A stretch of 64,000 nucleotides of DNA, from NCBI RefSeq assembly GCF_002929215.1, contig NZ_PJII01000002.1:336753-400752 (forward strand), written 5' to 3'. Every line of letters starts with the position of its first letter. Position 1 is the first letter of the stretch. This document shows, piece by piece, positions 26,154 through 34,362 of the stretch. Source of the stretch: Arthrobacter sp. ZGTC412 (GTDB lineage: Bacteria > Actinomycetota > Actinomycetes > Actinomycetales > Micrococcaceae). The notes below the pieces were generated by a model. The model saw only the letters and a list, made by a program, of their open reading frames with translations, did not search any database and was not told where the DNA came from. A program made the translations under genes and the position numbers.

Positions 26154-27726
26154 GGTCGTTTCCTTCGGCGTCGGAAGTGGAGGCCGTGGCAGCTGCGGGC
26201 GCCTGCCCTGTGGTGTGCGCGTGTTCCTCCGGCGGGATGCCCGCCATCATGAGGCCCAGCACGTCACGGCTGGTGCCGCCCGGAACAATGCCCACCAGCT
26301 TGCCCTTATAGATGACCGCAATGCGGTCTGCCAGTTCCATGACCTCGTCCAGCTCGGTGGAGATGATCATCACCGGGGTGCCCTGGTCCCGTTCCGCCAC
26401 GATCCTGCGGTGCAGGAACTCGATGGAGCCCACGTCTACACCGCGGGTGGGCTGGGAGGCGATGAAGAGGCGCAGCGGGCGGGAGAGTTCGCGGGCCATC
26501 ACCACTTTTTGCTGGTTGCCGCCGGACAACGTACCTGCGGCGGCTGCGGCGGAGGGCGTCCGGACGTCGAATTCGCCGATGCGGGCCTTGGCGTTCTCCA
26601 GGATCTTCGCCGGGCTCATGCTGATGCCCTTCGCGAAGGGAGGCTTGTCATAGAGGTCCAGGACCAGGTTCTCTGCCACTGAGAACGTGCCCACCAGACC
26701 GTCCACCTTGCGGTCTTCCGGAACGAATCCGACGCCGGCGTGCAGGACTTCCTTGACGGACCGGCCCAGCAGCTCCTTGCCGTCCAGCCTGATGGAGCCG
26801 GAGACCCGGTCCTGGAGCCCAAGGATTGCTTCGGTGAGTTCGGTCTGGCCGTTGCCTTGGACGCCTGCCACGGCCAGGATCTCGCCGCGGGCAATGTCGA
26901 AGCTGAGCCCGTCCACCACGTGCTGGCCGTTGGAAGCGATGACTGTGAGGTCCCGGACTTCGAAGGTTTTCTCCTTCGGCTGCGCGGGTGCTTTGTCGAG
27001 GGTCAGGCTGACGGCGCGCCCCACCATCATCGAGGCGAGTTCCGCTGTGGGGGCAGCGGGGTCTGCGGTGCCCACCACCTTGCCGCGCCTGATCACGGTG
27101 ATGGTGTCCGAAACTTCCTTCACTTCGCGCAGCTTGTGCGAGATGAAGACGATGGACGTTCCGCCGGCCTTGAGCTGGCGCATGATGTCAAGCAGTTCGT
27201 CGGTCTCCTGGGGTGTCAGGACTGCGGTGGGTTCGTCGAGAATCAGGACCTTGGCGTTGCGGACCAGCGCCTTGATGATTTCGACGCGCTGCTGGACGCC
27301 CACCGGCAGGTCCTCCACCAGGGCGTCCGGATCGACGTCGAAGCCGTACTGATCAGAGATTTCCTTGATCCGGCGGCGCGTCTCTTCCAGGTTAAGGAAA
27401 CCGGCGGCCTTGGTGGGCTCTGCACCGAGCGCCACGTTCTCGGCCACCGAGAAGACGGGGACCAGCATAAAGTGCTGGTGCACCATCCCGATCCCGGCCG
27501 CCATGGCATCGCCGGGTCCGCGGAAGGCTACCGCCTTGTCGTCGATGAGGATTTCGCCCTCGGACGGCTCGTAGAGGCCGTACAGCACATTCATCAGGGT
27601 CGATTTTCCGGCCCCGTTCTCGCCGAGCAGACAGTGTATTTGTCCGGGCTCAACCACCACGTCGATGTGGTCGTTGGCGAGCAGGGTTCCGAAGCGTTTA
27701 GTGATCCCTCTGAGCTCAAGTTTCAA
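26146..27726 (-). CDS. Nucleoside ABC transporter ATPase (two ABC domains)
   Basis: A tandem-ABC ATPase of 526 residues when started at TTG 27726, which gives a product opening with the family-like LKLELRGITKRFG. The first half has Walker [10 protein letters not shown], signature-like PVGVQQRVEI and Walker [12 protein letters not shown]. The second half has a degenerate Walker A (GVQGNGQTEL), signature LSGGNQQKV and the ASQPTRGVDVG Walker B region. This asymmetry is normal for nucleoside and sugar (RbsA-like) ATPases. No clear ribosome binding site precedes it and several TTG codons are possible, so the start is uncertain. A terminator-like hairpin separates it from the binding-protein gene. 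Confidence 0.9.
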   Translation of the reverse strand: MKLELRGITKRFGTLLANDHIDVVVEPGQIHCLLGENGAGKSTLMNVLYGLYEPSEGEILIDDKAVAFRGPGDAMAAGIGMVHQHFMLVPVFSVAENVALGAEPTKAAGFLNLEETRRRIKEISDQYGFDVDPDALVEDLPVGVQQRVEIIKALVRNAKVLILDEPTAVLTPQETDELLDIMRQLKAGGTSIVFISHKLREVKEVSDTITVIRRGKVVGTADPAAPTAELASMMVGRAVSLTLDKAPAQPKEKTFEVRDLTVIASNGQHVVDGLSFDIARGEILAVAGVQGNGQTELTEAILGLQDRVSGSIRLDGKELLGRSVKEVLHAGVGFVPEDRKVDGLVGTFSVAENLVLDLYDKPPFAKGISMSPAKILENAKARIGEFDVRTPSAAAAAGTLSGGNQQKVVMARELSRPLRLFIASQPTRGVDVGSIEFLHRRIVAERDQGTPVMIISTELDEVMELADRIAVIYKGKLVGIVPGGTSRDVLGLMMAGIPPEEHAHTTGQAPAAATASTSDAEGNDHV

Positions 27727-27850
27727 AACTCTGACCAATCTCGAAGCGTCCAGTGATCGACCGGACGGGATATGTGGCTGCAGCACCAGCCTAGTGGGTG
27801 CAGTCCTGGGATGAGCGGGCGGTGGCCCGTAAGTGGAAGTCCACAGCAAA

Positions 27851-27896
27851 AAGCGCCACCGCCCGGCCAGTCATTGACCAACCGGGGGTGGCGCTT
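27851..27896 (-). terminator. Hairpin with U-tract between BMP lipoprotein and ATPase genes
   Basis: AAGCGCCACC (27851-27860) pairs with GGTGGCGCTT (27887-27896), extended by GCCCGG/CCGGG with a bulge. On the minus strand it is followed by TTTTT (27847-27851 region). It lies 11 bp after the BMP stop, inside what is functionally one transport operon. Confidence 0.85.
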
Positions 27897-27906
27897 CAGA
27901 TGCGGG

Positions 27907-29016
27907 TCAGGCCTTGGGGCTGGCGGCGGACTCCACCTTCAGCTTGCCGTCAACGATGTCCTTCTTGATCTGCTCAAGTTCGGTCTTCAGCTCCGCGGGG
28001 ACCTGGGACTCGAGATCGTGGAACGGGGCCAGCTGCACGCCCTCGTTGGCCAGGGTGCCGACGTACGGGGTGTTGCTGAACTTGCCTTCCTTGTCCTCCT
28101 TGACCACGGTTTCCACGGCGTCGCCCATCTGCTTCATGACCGAAGACAACATGATGTCCTTGTAGTCAGGGGCGGTGAGGTAGCCGTCGGAGTCCACCCA
28201 GATCAGCTTGACGTCCTTGCCGGCGTCCTTGGCTTCGCTCAGCGCTGCACCGGCGCCCTTGCCCACCGGGCCGGCCACGGGCATCACGATGTCGGCGCCC
28301 TGGTCCAGGAAGTTCTGGGTCAGCTGCTTCCCCACGTCCTGCTTTTCGAAGTCGCCCGTGAAGCTGCCGTCCTGGGCGTCCTTGTTCCAGCCAAGAAGCT
28401 TGACGTTCTTGCCCTTTTGCTCGTTGTAGTACTTCACGCCGTCCGCGTAGCCGTCCATAAAGATGGTTACGGTGGGGATCTTGATGCCGCCGAACGTGGC
28501 TACAGTTCCGGTCTTGGTGGTTCCTGCGGCGAGGTAGCCGGCGAGGAAGGCCGCCTGGGCGGTGTCGTAGATGATCGGCTTGACGTTGCTGATGGGCGTT
28601 TCGTAGCCGAAGTCGATGATGGCGAAGTGGCTGTCCGGGTTGGCCGTTGCCTGTGCCTTGGTGGCGTCGCCCAGGAGGAAGCCAACGGTGACGGTCAGGT
28701 TGCAGCCTGCGGTGACCATGGCGCGCAGGTTGGGCTCAAAGTCGTTGTTGGTCTTGGACTCCACTTGGTTGACCTTGATGCCGAGGTCGGCTTCAGCCTT
28801 TTTTAGGCCCTCATAGGAGGACTGGTTGAACGACTGGTCGTCGAATCCGCCGGAGTCGGAAACGATGCAGCCGGTGTAGTCGGTGGCCCCGGCGGACGAA
28901 GTGCTTCCGGCTTCGGGCGCTGCGCCGCAGGCGGTCAACAGAAGGGCCGAGGCGCTGACGGTAGCCAGGCCGGCCATTGAACCGCGCTTGAATTGTGCAC
29001 GCAGTGATGTCTTCAA
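27907..29016 (-). CDS. BMP family nucleoside-binding lipoprotein
   Basis: A 369-residue lipoprotein of the basic membrane protein (BMP/PnrA) family, the extracytoplasmic receptor of nucleoside ABC importers. TTG 29016 was chosen because GGAGGAAAA sits 4 nt upstream and it yields a short positive N-terminus, a hydrophobic stretch and the lipobox LLTAC. The frame can be extended to 29157 but without a signal. Family features are IVSDSGGFDDQSFNQSSYEG near residue 50, DFGYETPISNVKP and AGYLAAGTTKTG. It is the first gene of the nucleoside operon and is followed by a terminator-like hairpin, which would favour high binding-protein levels. Confidence 0.93.
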   Translation of the reverse strand: MKTSLRAQFKRGSMAGLATVSASALLLTACGAAPEAGSTSSAGATDYTGCIVSDSGGFDDQSFNQSSYEGLKKAEADLGIKVNQVESKTNNDFEPNLRAMVTAGCNLTVTVGFLLGDATKAQATANPDSHFAIIDFGYETPISNVKPIIYDTAQAAFLAGYLAAGTTKTGTVATFGGIKIPTVTIFMDGYADGVKYYNEQKGKNVKLLGWNKDAQDGSFTGDFEKQDVGKQLTQNFLDQGADIVMPVAGPVGKGAGAALSEAKDAGKDVKLIWVDSDGYLTAPDYKDIMLSSVMKQMGDAVETVVKEDKEGKFSNTPYVGTLANEGVQLAPFHDLESQVPAELKTELEQIKKDIVDGKLKVESAASPKA

Positions 29017-29217
29017 TTTTCCTCCAGGATGAAGAGAGTGGCGCCACGGCTGGAATTCAATGAGTGTCCGTTTCTGCACTGAAATTCTGTTTTCACTGAG
29101 GTCCGCAGCACTGCGCCGGAGCGCACTGATGCCACCTACTTTAGTGGCCTGCACCACGTCCCAATAGCACAGCGGGACTTGTTCCCGGAGATTGTTTACA
29201 AGTTGTTACCAACCAGT
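29017..29217 (-). promoter_or_regulatory. Leader and promoter region of the nucleoside operon
   Basis: A TAAAGT hexamer (complement of about 29138-29143) with TTGGGA 15 bp upstream is a candidate promoter, giving a leader of about 110 nt. Upstream lie the imperfect palindromes CGGGACTTGTTCCCG (29173-29187) and TTGTTTACAA (about 29192-29201), which could be operators. No riboswitch class was recognised. Confidence 0.4.
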
Positions 29218-29247
29218 AAGGGTGCCGCGTCCCGGCGCGGCACCCTT
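29218..29247 (-). terminator. Terminator after curA
   Basis: A perfect 12-bp stem (AAGGGTGCCGCG at 29218-29229 with its complement at 29236-29247) and 6-nt loop lie 14 bp after the curA stop. Confidence 0.85.
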
Positions 29248-29261
29248 CCCGGTCCGGCTGG

Positions 29262-30293
29262 TTACAGCTCAGGCTGGAGGCGGACCAGCATCTTGCCGGT
29301 GTTGGCTCCGGCAAGCAGGTCCATAAAGGCCTGCGGGGCGTTCTCGAGCCCGTCAACGATGGTTTCGTCGTACTGCACGGTGCCATCAGCCAGCCAGCCC
29401 GCCATCTTCGCGGCAAACTCGGCGGCGTGCTGCCGCTGGCCGCCCACCAGGAAACCCTTGAGGGTGAGTTGCTTTCCGATGGCCAGCATCAGGTTGTGCG
29501 GTGCAGGCGTCGGCTTCGTCGAGTTGTACTGCGCGATGGCTCCGCACATTGCCACCCGGCCCCCCACGTTGAGGGTGGCCAGGGCTGCCTCGAGGTGCTC
29601 GCCACCTACGTTGTCGAAGTAGACGTCGATGCCGCCGGGGCCGGCTGCCTCCGCCAGCTGCCCGCGCACGGGACCGTCGTGGTAGTCGAATGCGGCGTCA
29701 AAGCCGAGCTCAAGAAGCCGGGCAACCTTGGCGGGTGAGCCTGCCGAGCCGATCACGCGGGAGGCGCCCATCACCTTGGCGATCTGGCCCACCAGCGAAC
29801 CCACGGCTCCTGCGGCTCCGGAGACAAACACGGCGTCGCCGGCTTTGAACTCTGCCACCTTCAGCAGTCCGGCGTATGCGGTCAGCCCCGTCATGCCCAG
29901 GGCGCCGAGGAACGCCGACGCGGGAGCAAGATCGGTGCGGGCAGGCTGGGCAGCGTCGCCGTCCACCACTGCGTACTCGCGCCAGCCGAGGCTGTGCACC
30001 ACAACGTCCCCTTCTTGGTGTTCCGGGGAACGGGACGCGATCACCTCACCCACGGCGCCGCCGTCGAGCGCTCTGTCCAGGGCGAACGGTGCTGAGTATG
30101 ACTTGACGTCGTTCATGCGTCCGCGCATGTAGGGGTCAACGGACATGTAGAGGTTCCGTACCAGGATCTGGCCGTCCCGCAGCTCGGGCAGCGGCGACTT
30201 GGCAAGCCGGAAGTTGTCCGCCACGGGGCGGCCCACCGGACGGGAGGCCAGCTGGATTTCGCGGGTGGTGGCGGGAAGGGTTCCGAGGCTCAT
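29262..30293 (-). CDS. NADP-dependent MDR-family oxidoreductase (CurA-like)
   Basis: A 343-residue zinc-independent medium-chain dehydrogenase/reductase. The N-terminal domain includes NLYMSVDPYMRGRM, the family hallmark of leukotriene B4 dehydrogenase/CurA-type reductases. The Rossmann domain has VFVSGAAGAVGSLVGQIAK and GSAGSPAKVA, then DVYFDNVGGEHLEAAL. Such enzymes reduce alkenal or enone double bonds with NADPH and help detoxify lipid peroxidation products. That fits its place directly behind ohr: the ATG overlaps the ohr stop by 4 bp (ATGA), so both are made together under OhrR control. Confidence 0.9.
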   Translation of the reverse strand: MSLGTLPATTREIQLASRPVGRPVADNFRLAKSPLPELRDGQILVRNLYMSVDPYMRGRMNDVKSYSAPFALDRALDGGAVGEVIASRSPEHQEGDVVVHSLGWREYAVVDGDAAQPARTDLAPASAFLGALGMTGLTAYAGLLKVAEFKAGDAVFVSGAAGAVGSLVGQIAKVMGASRVIGSAGSPAKVARLLELGFDAAFDYHDGPVRGQLAEAAGPGGIDVYFDNVGGEHLEAALATLNVGGRVAMCGAIAQYNSTKPTPAPHNLMLAIGKQLTLKGFLVGGQRQHAAEFAAKMAGWLADGTVQYDETIVDGLENAPQAFMDLLAGANTGKMLVRLQPEL

Positions 30294-30718
30294 GCGGCGA
30301 ACTCCATGATCCTGATGTCCACGGAGATGTTTCCCCGAGTGGCGTTGGAGTACGGGCAGATCTGGTGGGCCTTGGCTACCAGCGCCTCTGCGGTGGCCAG
30401 ATCCAGTGCGGGCAGCGCGATTTCCAGTTCCGCGGCAAGACCGAATCCGGCGTCGTCCAGCTGGCCGAGGTGGACTTTGGCAGCCACCGCCGAGTCCGTC
30501 AGGTCGGCCCTTTCCTTGCGGCCCACCAGGCGGAGCGCGGAGTGGAAGCAGGCTGCATAGCCGGCGGCGAACAGCTGCTCGGGGTTGGTTCCCTGGCCGT
30601 TGCCGCCCAGCTCCACGGGGCTGGACAGGGTGACGTCCAGCTTGCCGTCGTTGGTGCGGGCGTTGCCGTCGCGTCCTTCGCCCGAGGCAAGTGCCTCGGC
30701 AGTGTAAAGGGGTTTCAC
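30290..30718 (-). CDS. ohr: Organic hydroperoxide resistance protein (OsmC/Ohr family)
   Basis: A 142-residue thiol peroxidase reducing organic hydroperoxides. The two redox Cys are in YAACFHSAL near residue 55 and HQICPYSNATRGN near residue 120. The start is GTG 30718, with AGGACGG about 8 nt upstream; the long frame to 31168 is an antisense-like extension through ohrR and was rejected. It lies 47 bp behind ohrR on the same strand and overlaps curA, so ohrR-ohr-curA form one operon. Confidence 0.93.
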   Translation of the reverse strand: MKPLYTAEALASGEGRDGNARTNDGKLDVTLSSPVELGGNGQGTNPEQLFAAGYAACFHSALRLVGRKERADLTDSAVAAKVHLGQLDDAGFGLAAELEIALPALDLATAEALVAKAHQICPYSNATRGNISVDIRIMEFAA

Positions 30719-30765
30719 GCTATATCCGTCCTGTTCTGCGGTTGAAGACTTTGGGGCTGATGCTG

Positions 30766-31200
30766 TCAGTGGCTGTTGTGCAGGGCGGCAGTCAGCCTGC
30801 CCAGGGTGTTGTGGAGCTGGTCGAGCTCCTCGGGCGTCAGCCCTGCAGCCTCGGCCAGCCGTTTGGGGATGGCGCCTGCTTTTCCGCTGAGTTCCCGTCC
30901 GGCGGCCGTCAGGTGGATGGCCACGCGGCGCTCGTCCTCGCCGGACCTGCGGCGCTCCACCAGGCCCAGTGATTCCAGGCGCTTCAGCAGGGGCGACAGC
31001 GTGCCGGAGTCGAGGCCGAGCTCCTCGCCCAGTTCCTTCACGCCGCGCGGCTCGTTCTCCCAGAGCACCAGCATCACCAGGTACTGGGGATAGGTCAGCC
31101 CGAGCTCGTCCAGGACGGGCCGGTAGACCGCGGTCGCGGCGCGGGAGGCTGAGTAAAGCGCAAAGCACACCTGGCGGTTCAGCCGTGGAGCATCTGTCAT
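30766..31200 (-). CDS. ohrR: MarR-family organic peroxide sensor/repressor OhrR
   Basis: A 144-residue winged-helix repressor. It has the reactive Cys typical of OhrR in LNRQVCFALYSASR near residue 12, a DNA-recognition helix in LDSGTLSPLLKRLESLGL, and the wing RRSGEDERRVAIHLT. Oxidation of that Cys releases DNA. The ATG at 31200 has no ribosome binding site; TAGAGT ends 6 nt upstream, so the mRNA is probably leaderless. A palindrome in the promoter spacer (31213-31231) is the likely autoregulatory operator. Confidence 0.92.
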   Translation of the reverse strand: MTDAPRLNRQVCFALYSASRAATAVYRPVLDELGLTYPQYLVMLVLWENEPRGVKELGEELGLDSGTLSPLLKRLESLGLVERRRSGEDERRVAIHLTAAGRELSGKAGAIPKRLAEAAGLTPEELDQLHNTLGRLTAALHNSH

Positions 31201-31235
31201 GTGATCACTCTAGGGCACAATTCAATTGCCCACAA
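31201..31235 (-). promoter_or_regulatory. ohrR promoter with OhrR operator in the spacer
   Basis: On the minus strand: -35 TTGTGG (31230-31235), a 17-bp spacer containing CAATTGAATTG, -10 TAGAGT (31207-31212), then 6 nt to the ATG. The operator core GGGCACAATTCAATTGCCC (31213-31231, plus strand) is a near-perfect palindrome of the AATTnAATT type bound by OhrR proteins. A bound dimer would occupy the whole spacer. Confidence 0.75.
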
Positions 31236-31304
31236 CTTATCCGCGGCAGGAAACCGCGTCCCGGTCAGCTTGGTGGATTACGACGGCCTCCCGCGCCCTT
31301 TGCC

Positions 31305-32504
31305 CTAAAGGTCGCGGATGGTGCGCAGCGCAGCCGCTGTGAGGACCCGGATGCCGAGGCCCAGGGCGCGTTCGTCCAGGATGTAGTCGCCGCGGTGGAG
31401 GTCGTATTCCTCGCCGCCGGGGGTCTTGGTGCCAAGCCGCATCATGGCGCCCGGGAGCTCGGCGAGGAACCAGGCGAAGTCCTCCCCGCCCATGGACTGC
31501 GGGGTAAGCACCACGGCGCTTTCGCCGATTTCAGCGCGGGCGGACGCTTCGATGATGGCCGTCTCGTGCTCGGAGTTCACTACCGGGGGCACTCCCCTGG
31601 TGTGCTCGAGGCGCACGTCAACGCAGTACGGGGCAGCCACCTGGTGGACCACCTCATCCAGGAGCTCCCCGGCGGCATGCCATGCCTCGCGGTCCAGGCA
31701 GCGCATGGTCCCGGCCATGTAGCCGGTTCCCGGAATGGCGTTCGGGGCCGAGCCGGCGGAAATCTGGCCCCACACCACTGAAACTCCGCTTCGGACATCC
31801 ACCCGGCGGGACAGGACGGCGGGAACGTTGACGGCGATCTGCGCCAAGGCGAAGACGAGGTCCTCGGTCAGGTGCGGGCGGGACGTGTGGCCGCCGCGGC
31901 CGGAAAGTTCGATCCGGATGGTGTCCGAGGCCGAGGTGATGGCACCGATGCGGGTACCGATCTTGCCCACTTCAATGCGCGGATCGCAGTGCAGGGCCAG
32001 GATCCGGGGAACGCCGTCCAGGACGCCCTGCTCAATACACGAGTGGGCACCGCCCGGCATGGTTTCCTCTGCGGGCTGGAAGATGATGCGGACGGTGGCG
32101 CCGAGCGGCTCCTCCAGGTGCATCCGGTGCAGCACAAGGGCAATACCCAGCATGGTGGTGGTATGGACGTCGTGGCCGCACGCATGGGTGACGCCATGAT
32201 TCTTCGAGGCAAAGGGCAGGCCCGTTTCCTCGATGATGGGCAGGGCATCAATATCACCGCGAAGCGCCGTGGCGATGGGGCCTTCACCCACATCCACGGT
32301 GAGACCTGTGCCGTCCAGCCGGCGCGGGTTGAGGCCCGCGGCTTCGAGCCTGTCAGCCAGCTTGTCCGTAGTGCGGAATTCCTTAAAGGACAGTTCCGGG
32401 TGCGCATGCAGGTCCCGGCGGAAATCGATCAGTTCCGGCAGGAGCGGCTCAAGCCAGGGAGCCACCAGTGCGGTGGGCTCGGCTTCCGTAGTGTAATTGC
32501 GCAC
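31305..32504 (-). CDS. M20 family amidohydrolase (N-acyl-amino-acid/hippurate hydrolase-like)
   Basis: A 399-residue zinc metallopeptidase-family hydrolase. It has RRDLHAHPELSFKE near residue 29, ALRGDIDALPI, the metal-binding THACGHDVHTTTMLG near residue 105, a QPAEETMPGGA motif near residue 137, and the C-terminal MGGEDFAWFL. It should cleave N-acyl or N-aminoacyl groups from amino acids; the exact substrate is open. The start is GTG 32504 with TAGAGT ending 6 nt upstream and no ribosome binding site, a probable leaderless mRNA. It stands alone between ohrR and manC. Confidence 0.9.
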   Translation of the reverse strand: MRNYTTEAEPTALVAPWLEPLLPELIDFRRDLHAHPELSFKEFRTTDKLADRLEAAGLNPRRLDGTGLTVDVGEGPIATALRGDIDALPIIEETGLPFASKNHGVTHACGHDVHTTTMLGIALVLHRMHLEEPLGATVRIIFQPAEETMPGGAHSCIEQGVLDGVPRILALHCDPRIEVGKIGTRIGAITSASDTIRIELSGRGGHTSRPHLTEDLVFALAQIAVNVPAVLSRRVDVRSGVSVVWGQISAGSAPNAIPGTGYMAGTMRCLDREAWHAAGELLDEVVHQVAAPYCVDVRLEHTRGVPPVVNSEHETAIIEASARAEIGESAVVLTPQSMGGEDFAWFLAELPGAMMRLGTKTPGGEEYDLHRGDYILDERALGLGIRVLTAAALRTIRDL

Positions 32505-32516
32505 TGGTTCACTCTA
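32505..32516 (-). promoter_or_regulatory. Leaderless -10 box of the M20 amidohydrolase gene
   Basis: TAGAGT (complement of 32511-32516) is followed by GAACCA and the GTG start codon. Confidence 0.65.
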
Positions 32517-32578
32517 GCGAGGGTCGCTGGAATACGGGCCATCGCGGTCCCCGCGTTACATCCGCAAACCGCCCTGCC

Positions 32579-33712
32579 TCAGAGAACGTCGGTATCCCCG
32601 CTGGCCTTGAGGGCATCCACCGCTGCCTTGACCCGCTGCGAGTTCGCCATGGTGGTTACCAGCAGCGCATCCGGGGTGTCCACAATGACAACGTCCTCGA
32701 TACCGATGAGGGCGATCACGCGCTTGGTGTCGCTGACCACCACGCCGCTGGAGTTTTCCGTGAAGACGCGCGCGCCTTCCCCCAGCACCGTGACGTCGTC
32801 CACTTCCTTGGCACTGTTGAGCCTGCCCACGGAAGCAAAGTCGCCGACGTCGTCCCAGCGGAAGGAACCGGGCACGACGGCGACGTCCCCGGCTTCGGCG
32901 GCAGGTTCGGCAACCGCATAATCAATGGCTATCTTGGGCAGCGTGGGCCAGACGCGGGCCGTGACCTCATCGCGGGCGGGGGTGTCCCAGGCGCGCGCGA
33001 TTTCCTGCAGGCCCTGGAACAGCTCGGGCTGGTTGGCTTCCAGGTGTTTGAGCAGCAGTGCAACCGGGGCGACGAACATTCCCGCGTTCCACACGTAGTT
33101 TCCGCTGTCCACGTACTGCTGTGCCACTTCCTCGTTCGGCTTTTCGACGAACTCCACCACGTCCAGCGCATGGGGTGCGCCCTCGATGCGCAGGTCCTGC
33201 CCGGAGCGGATGTAGCCGAAGCCGGTGGACGGATGGGTGGGCTTGATGCCGATGGTGACGATTTTGCCGGCGGCGGCGGTGTGGATCGCCTCACGGACGG
33301 CCTCCTGGAAAAGGCTGTCCGGGCTGATCACATGGTCGGCGGCGAAGGAACCCATGATGGTGTCCGGATCACGTTCGTGGAGGATGGCGGCGGCAAGGCC
33401 GATCGCCGCGCCGGAATCCTTGGGTTCGGACTCCAGGACCAGGTCCGAATCCTGAACCTCCGGAAGCTGCCGGCAGACCGCTTCACGGTGGGCCTGCCCC
33501 GTAACCACCAGCATCCTGCTCCCGGCGAGCGGGTGCAGCCGGTCATAGGTGGCGCGGAGCAGCGTGCTGCCCGAACCGGTGAGATCGTGCAGGAACTTGG
33601 GAGCTGCGGCTCGCGACAGGGGCCAGAGGCGGGTCCCCACTCCGCCTGCCGGAATCACCGCGATGAAGCGGTCAAGGGGTGAAACCGGGCTTGTCACTTT
33701 GTCTGTACTCAT
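32579..33712 (-). CDS. manC: Mannose-1-phosphate guanylyltransferase
   Basis: A 377-residue nucleotidyltransferase making GDP-mannose from GTP and mannose-1-phosphate. It has the N-terminal VIPAGGVGTRLWPLSR signature with PKFLHDL, then SFAADHVI (metal/sugar loop), TGFGYI and VEFVEKPN. It is the single-domain type without the isomerase half of bifunctional ManC. GDP-mannose supplies cell-wall mannans and lipoglycans in actinobacteria. ATG 33712 was chosen; TAAAGT ends 8 nt upstream. A TTG three bases earlier is also possible. Confidence 0.93.
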   Translation of the reverse strand: MSTDKVTSPVSPLDRFIAVIPAGGVGTRLWPLSRAAAPKFLHDLTGSGSTLLRATYDRLHPLAGSRMLVVTGQAHREAVCRQLPEVQDSDLVLESEPKDSGAAIGLAAAILHERDPDTIMGSFAADHVISPDSLFQEAVREAIHTAAAGKIVTIGIKPTHPSTGFGYIRSGQDLRIEGAPHALDVVEFVEKPNEEVAQQYVDSGNYVWNAGMFVAPVALLLKHLEANQPELFQGLQEIARAWDTPARDEVTARVWPTLPKIAIDYAVAEPAAEAGDVAVVPGSFRWDDVGDFASVGRLNSAKEVDDVTVLGEGARVFTENSSGVVVSDTKRVIALIGIEDVVIVDTPDALLVTTMANSQRVKAAVDALKASGDTDVL

Positions 33713-33726
33713 CAATGCCTACTTTA
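33713..33726 (-). promoter_or_regulatory. Leaderless -10 box of manC
   Basis: TAAAGT (complement of 33721-33726) precedes the ATG by 8 nt, with no ribosome binding site. Confidence 0.55.
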
Positions 33727-33860
33727 GCCGACCGGATACAGAGGGCCCCTTCCGGCTCCCCCAGCCGCAACATATACCGCCCTGACTGCAGGGCATTGTG
33801 GTGTTTGTCTCATTAATCGGCGGATTCCGTGCCTTTGATGGGCACCAAGGAGTTCCTAAA

Positions 33861-33898
33861 TTGAATAAGCTGTTAGCGGAGCCTAGATTTAGGCTCCG
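33861..33898 (+). promoter_or_regulatory. sdhCDAB promoter with overlapping inverted repeat
   Basis: -35 TTGAAT (33861-33866), a 17-bp spacer and -10 TAGATT (33884-33889) make a good promoter about 85 nt before the sdhC start. The -10 box lies in the middle of a perfect 9-bp inverted repeat, CGGAGCCTA (33877-33885) with TAGGCTCCG (33890-33898), separated by GATT. The position suits an operator, though it could also act as an mRNA or DNA hairpin. The regulator is unknown. Confidence 0.6.
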
Positions 33899-33978
33899 AG
33901 CTACGAGTGCTCTCGCAGCAGGCGTTCCCCCCGCGTGGATCTCATGCCAGCGCCGCTGTGTTGCAGGGAGGTTTATCA

Positions 33979-34359
33979 GTGCCGACAAAACCAGCTGGCA
34001 CCTTGTACCGCGGCCGTGAAGGCATGTGGTCCTGGGTAGGACACCGGATTACCGGTGTAGTGATCTTTTTCTTCTTGTTGGTCCATGTCCTGGACACCTC
34101 CTTGGTACGGGTGTCTCCGGAGGCCTACACCGCGGTGATCGGTGCCTACAAGAACCCCCTGATGGCCTTGGGTGAGACCGGCCTTGTTGCCGCCATCGTT
34201 TTCCATGCTTTCAACGGCCTGCGCATTATCGCTGTGGACTTCTGGAAGAAGGGCGCCAAGTACCAGCGCCAGATGCTCTGGGCAGTCCTGGGCCTCTGGG
34301 TGGTCACCATGGTCGCCTTCTCCATCCGCCACCTGTCCCTCGCGCTCGGAGGTCACTAA
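33979..34359 (+). CDS. sdhC: Succinate dehydrogenase cytochrome b subunit
   Basis: A 126-residue membrane anchor with three hydrophobic helices. It has the heme-type GMWSWVGHRITGVVI near the N-terminus, HVLDTSLVR after helix 1, and FHAFNGLRII near residue 78, whose His is the likely heme ligand. The start is GTG 33979 with GGGAGG 8 nt upstream. With SdhD it holds the quinone site of complex II. The frame could be read from 33907, but that segment has no ribosome binding site. Confidence 0.93.
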   Translation: MPTKPAGTLYRGREGMWSWVGHRITGVVIFFFLLVHVLDTSLVRVSPEAYTAVIGAYKNPLMALGETGLVAAIVFHAFNGLRIIAVDFWKKGAKYQRQMLWAVLGLWVVTMVAFSIRHLSLALGGH

Positions 34360-34362
34360 GCC

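Noticed and set aside
24744-26252. 502-codon open frame antisense to the nucleoside permease genes
   Set aside because: Composition (His/Gln/Gly/Arg-rich) is that of the complement of membrane-protein codons; not a gene.
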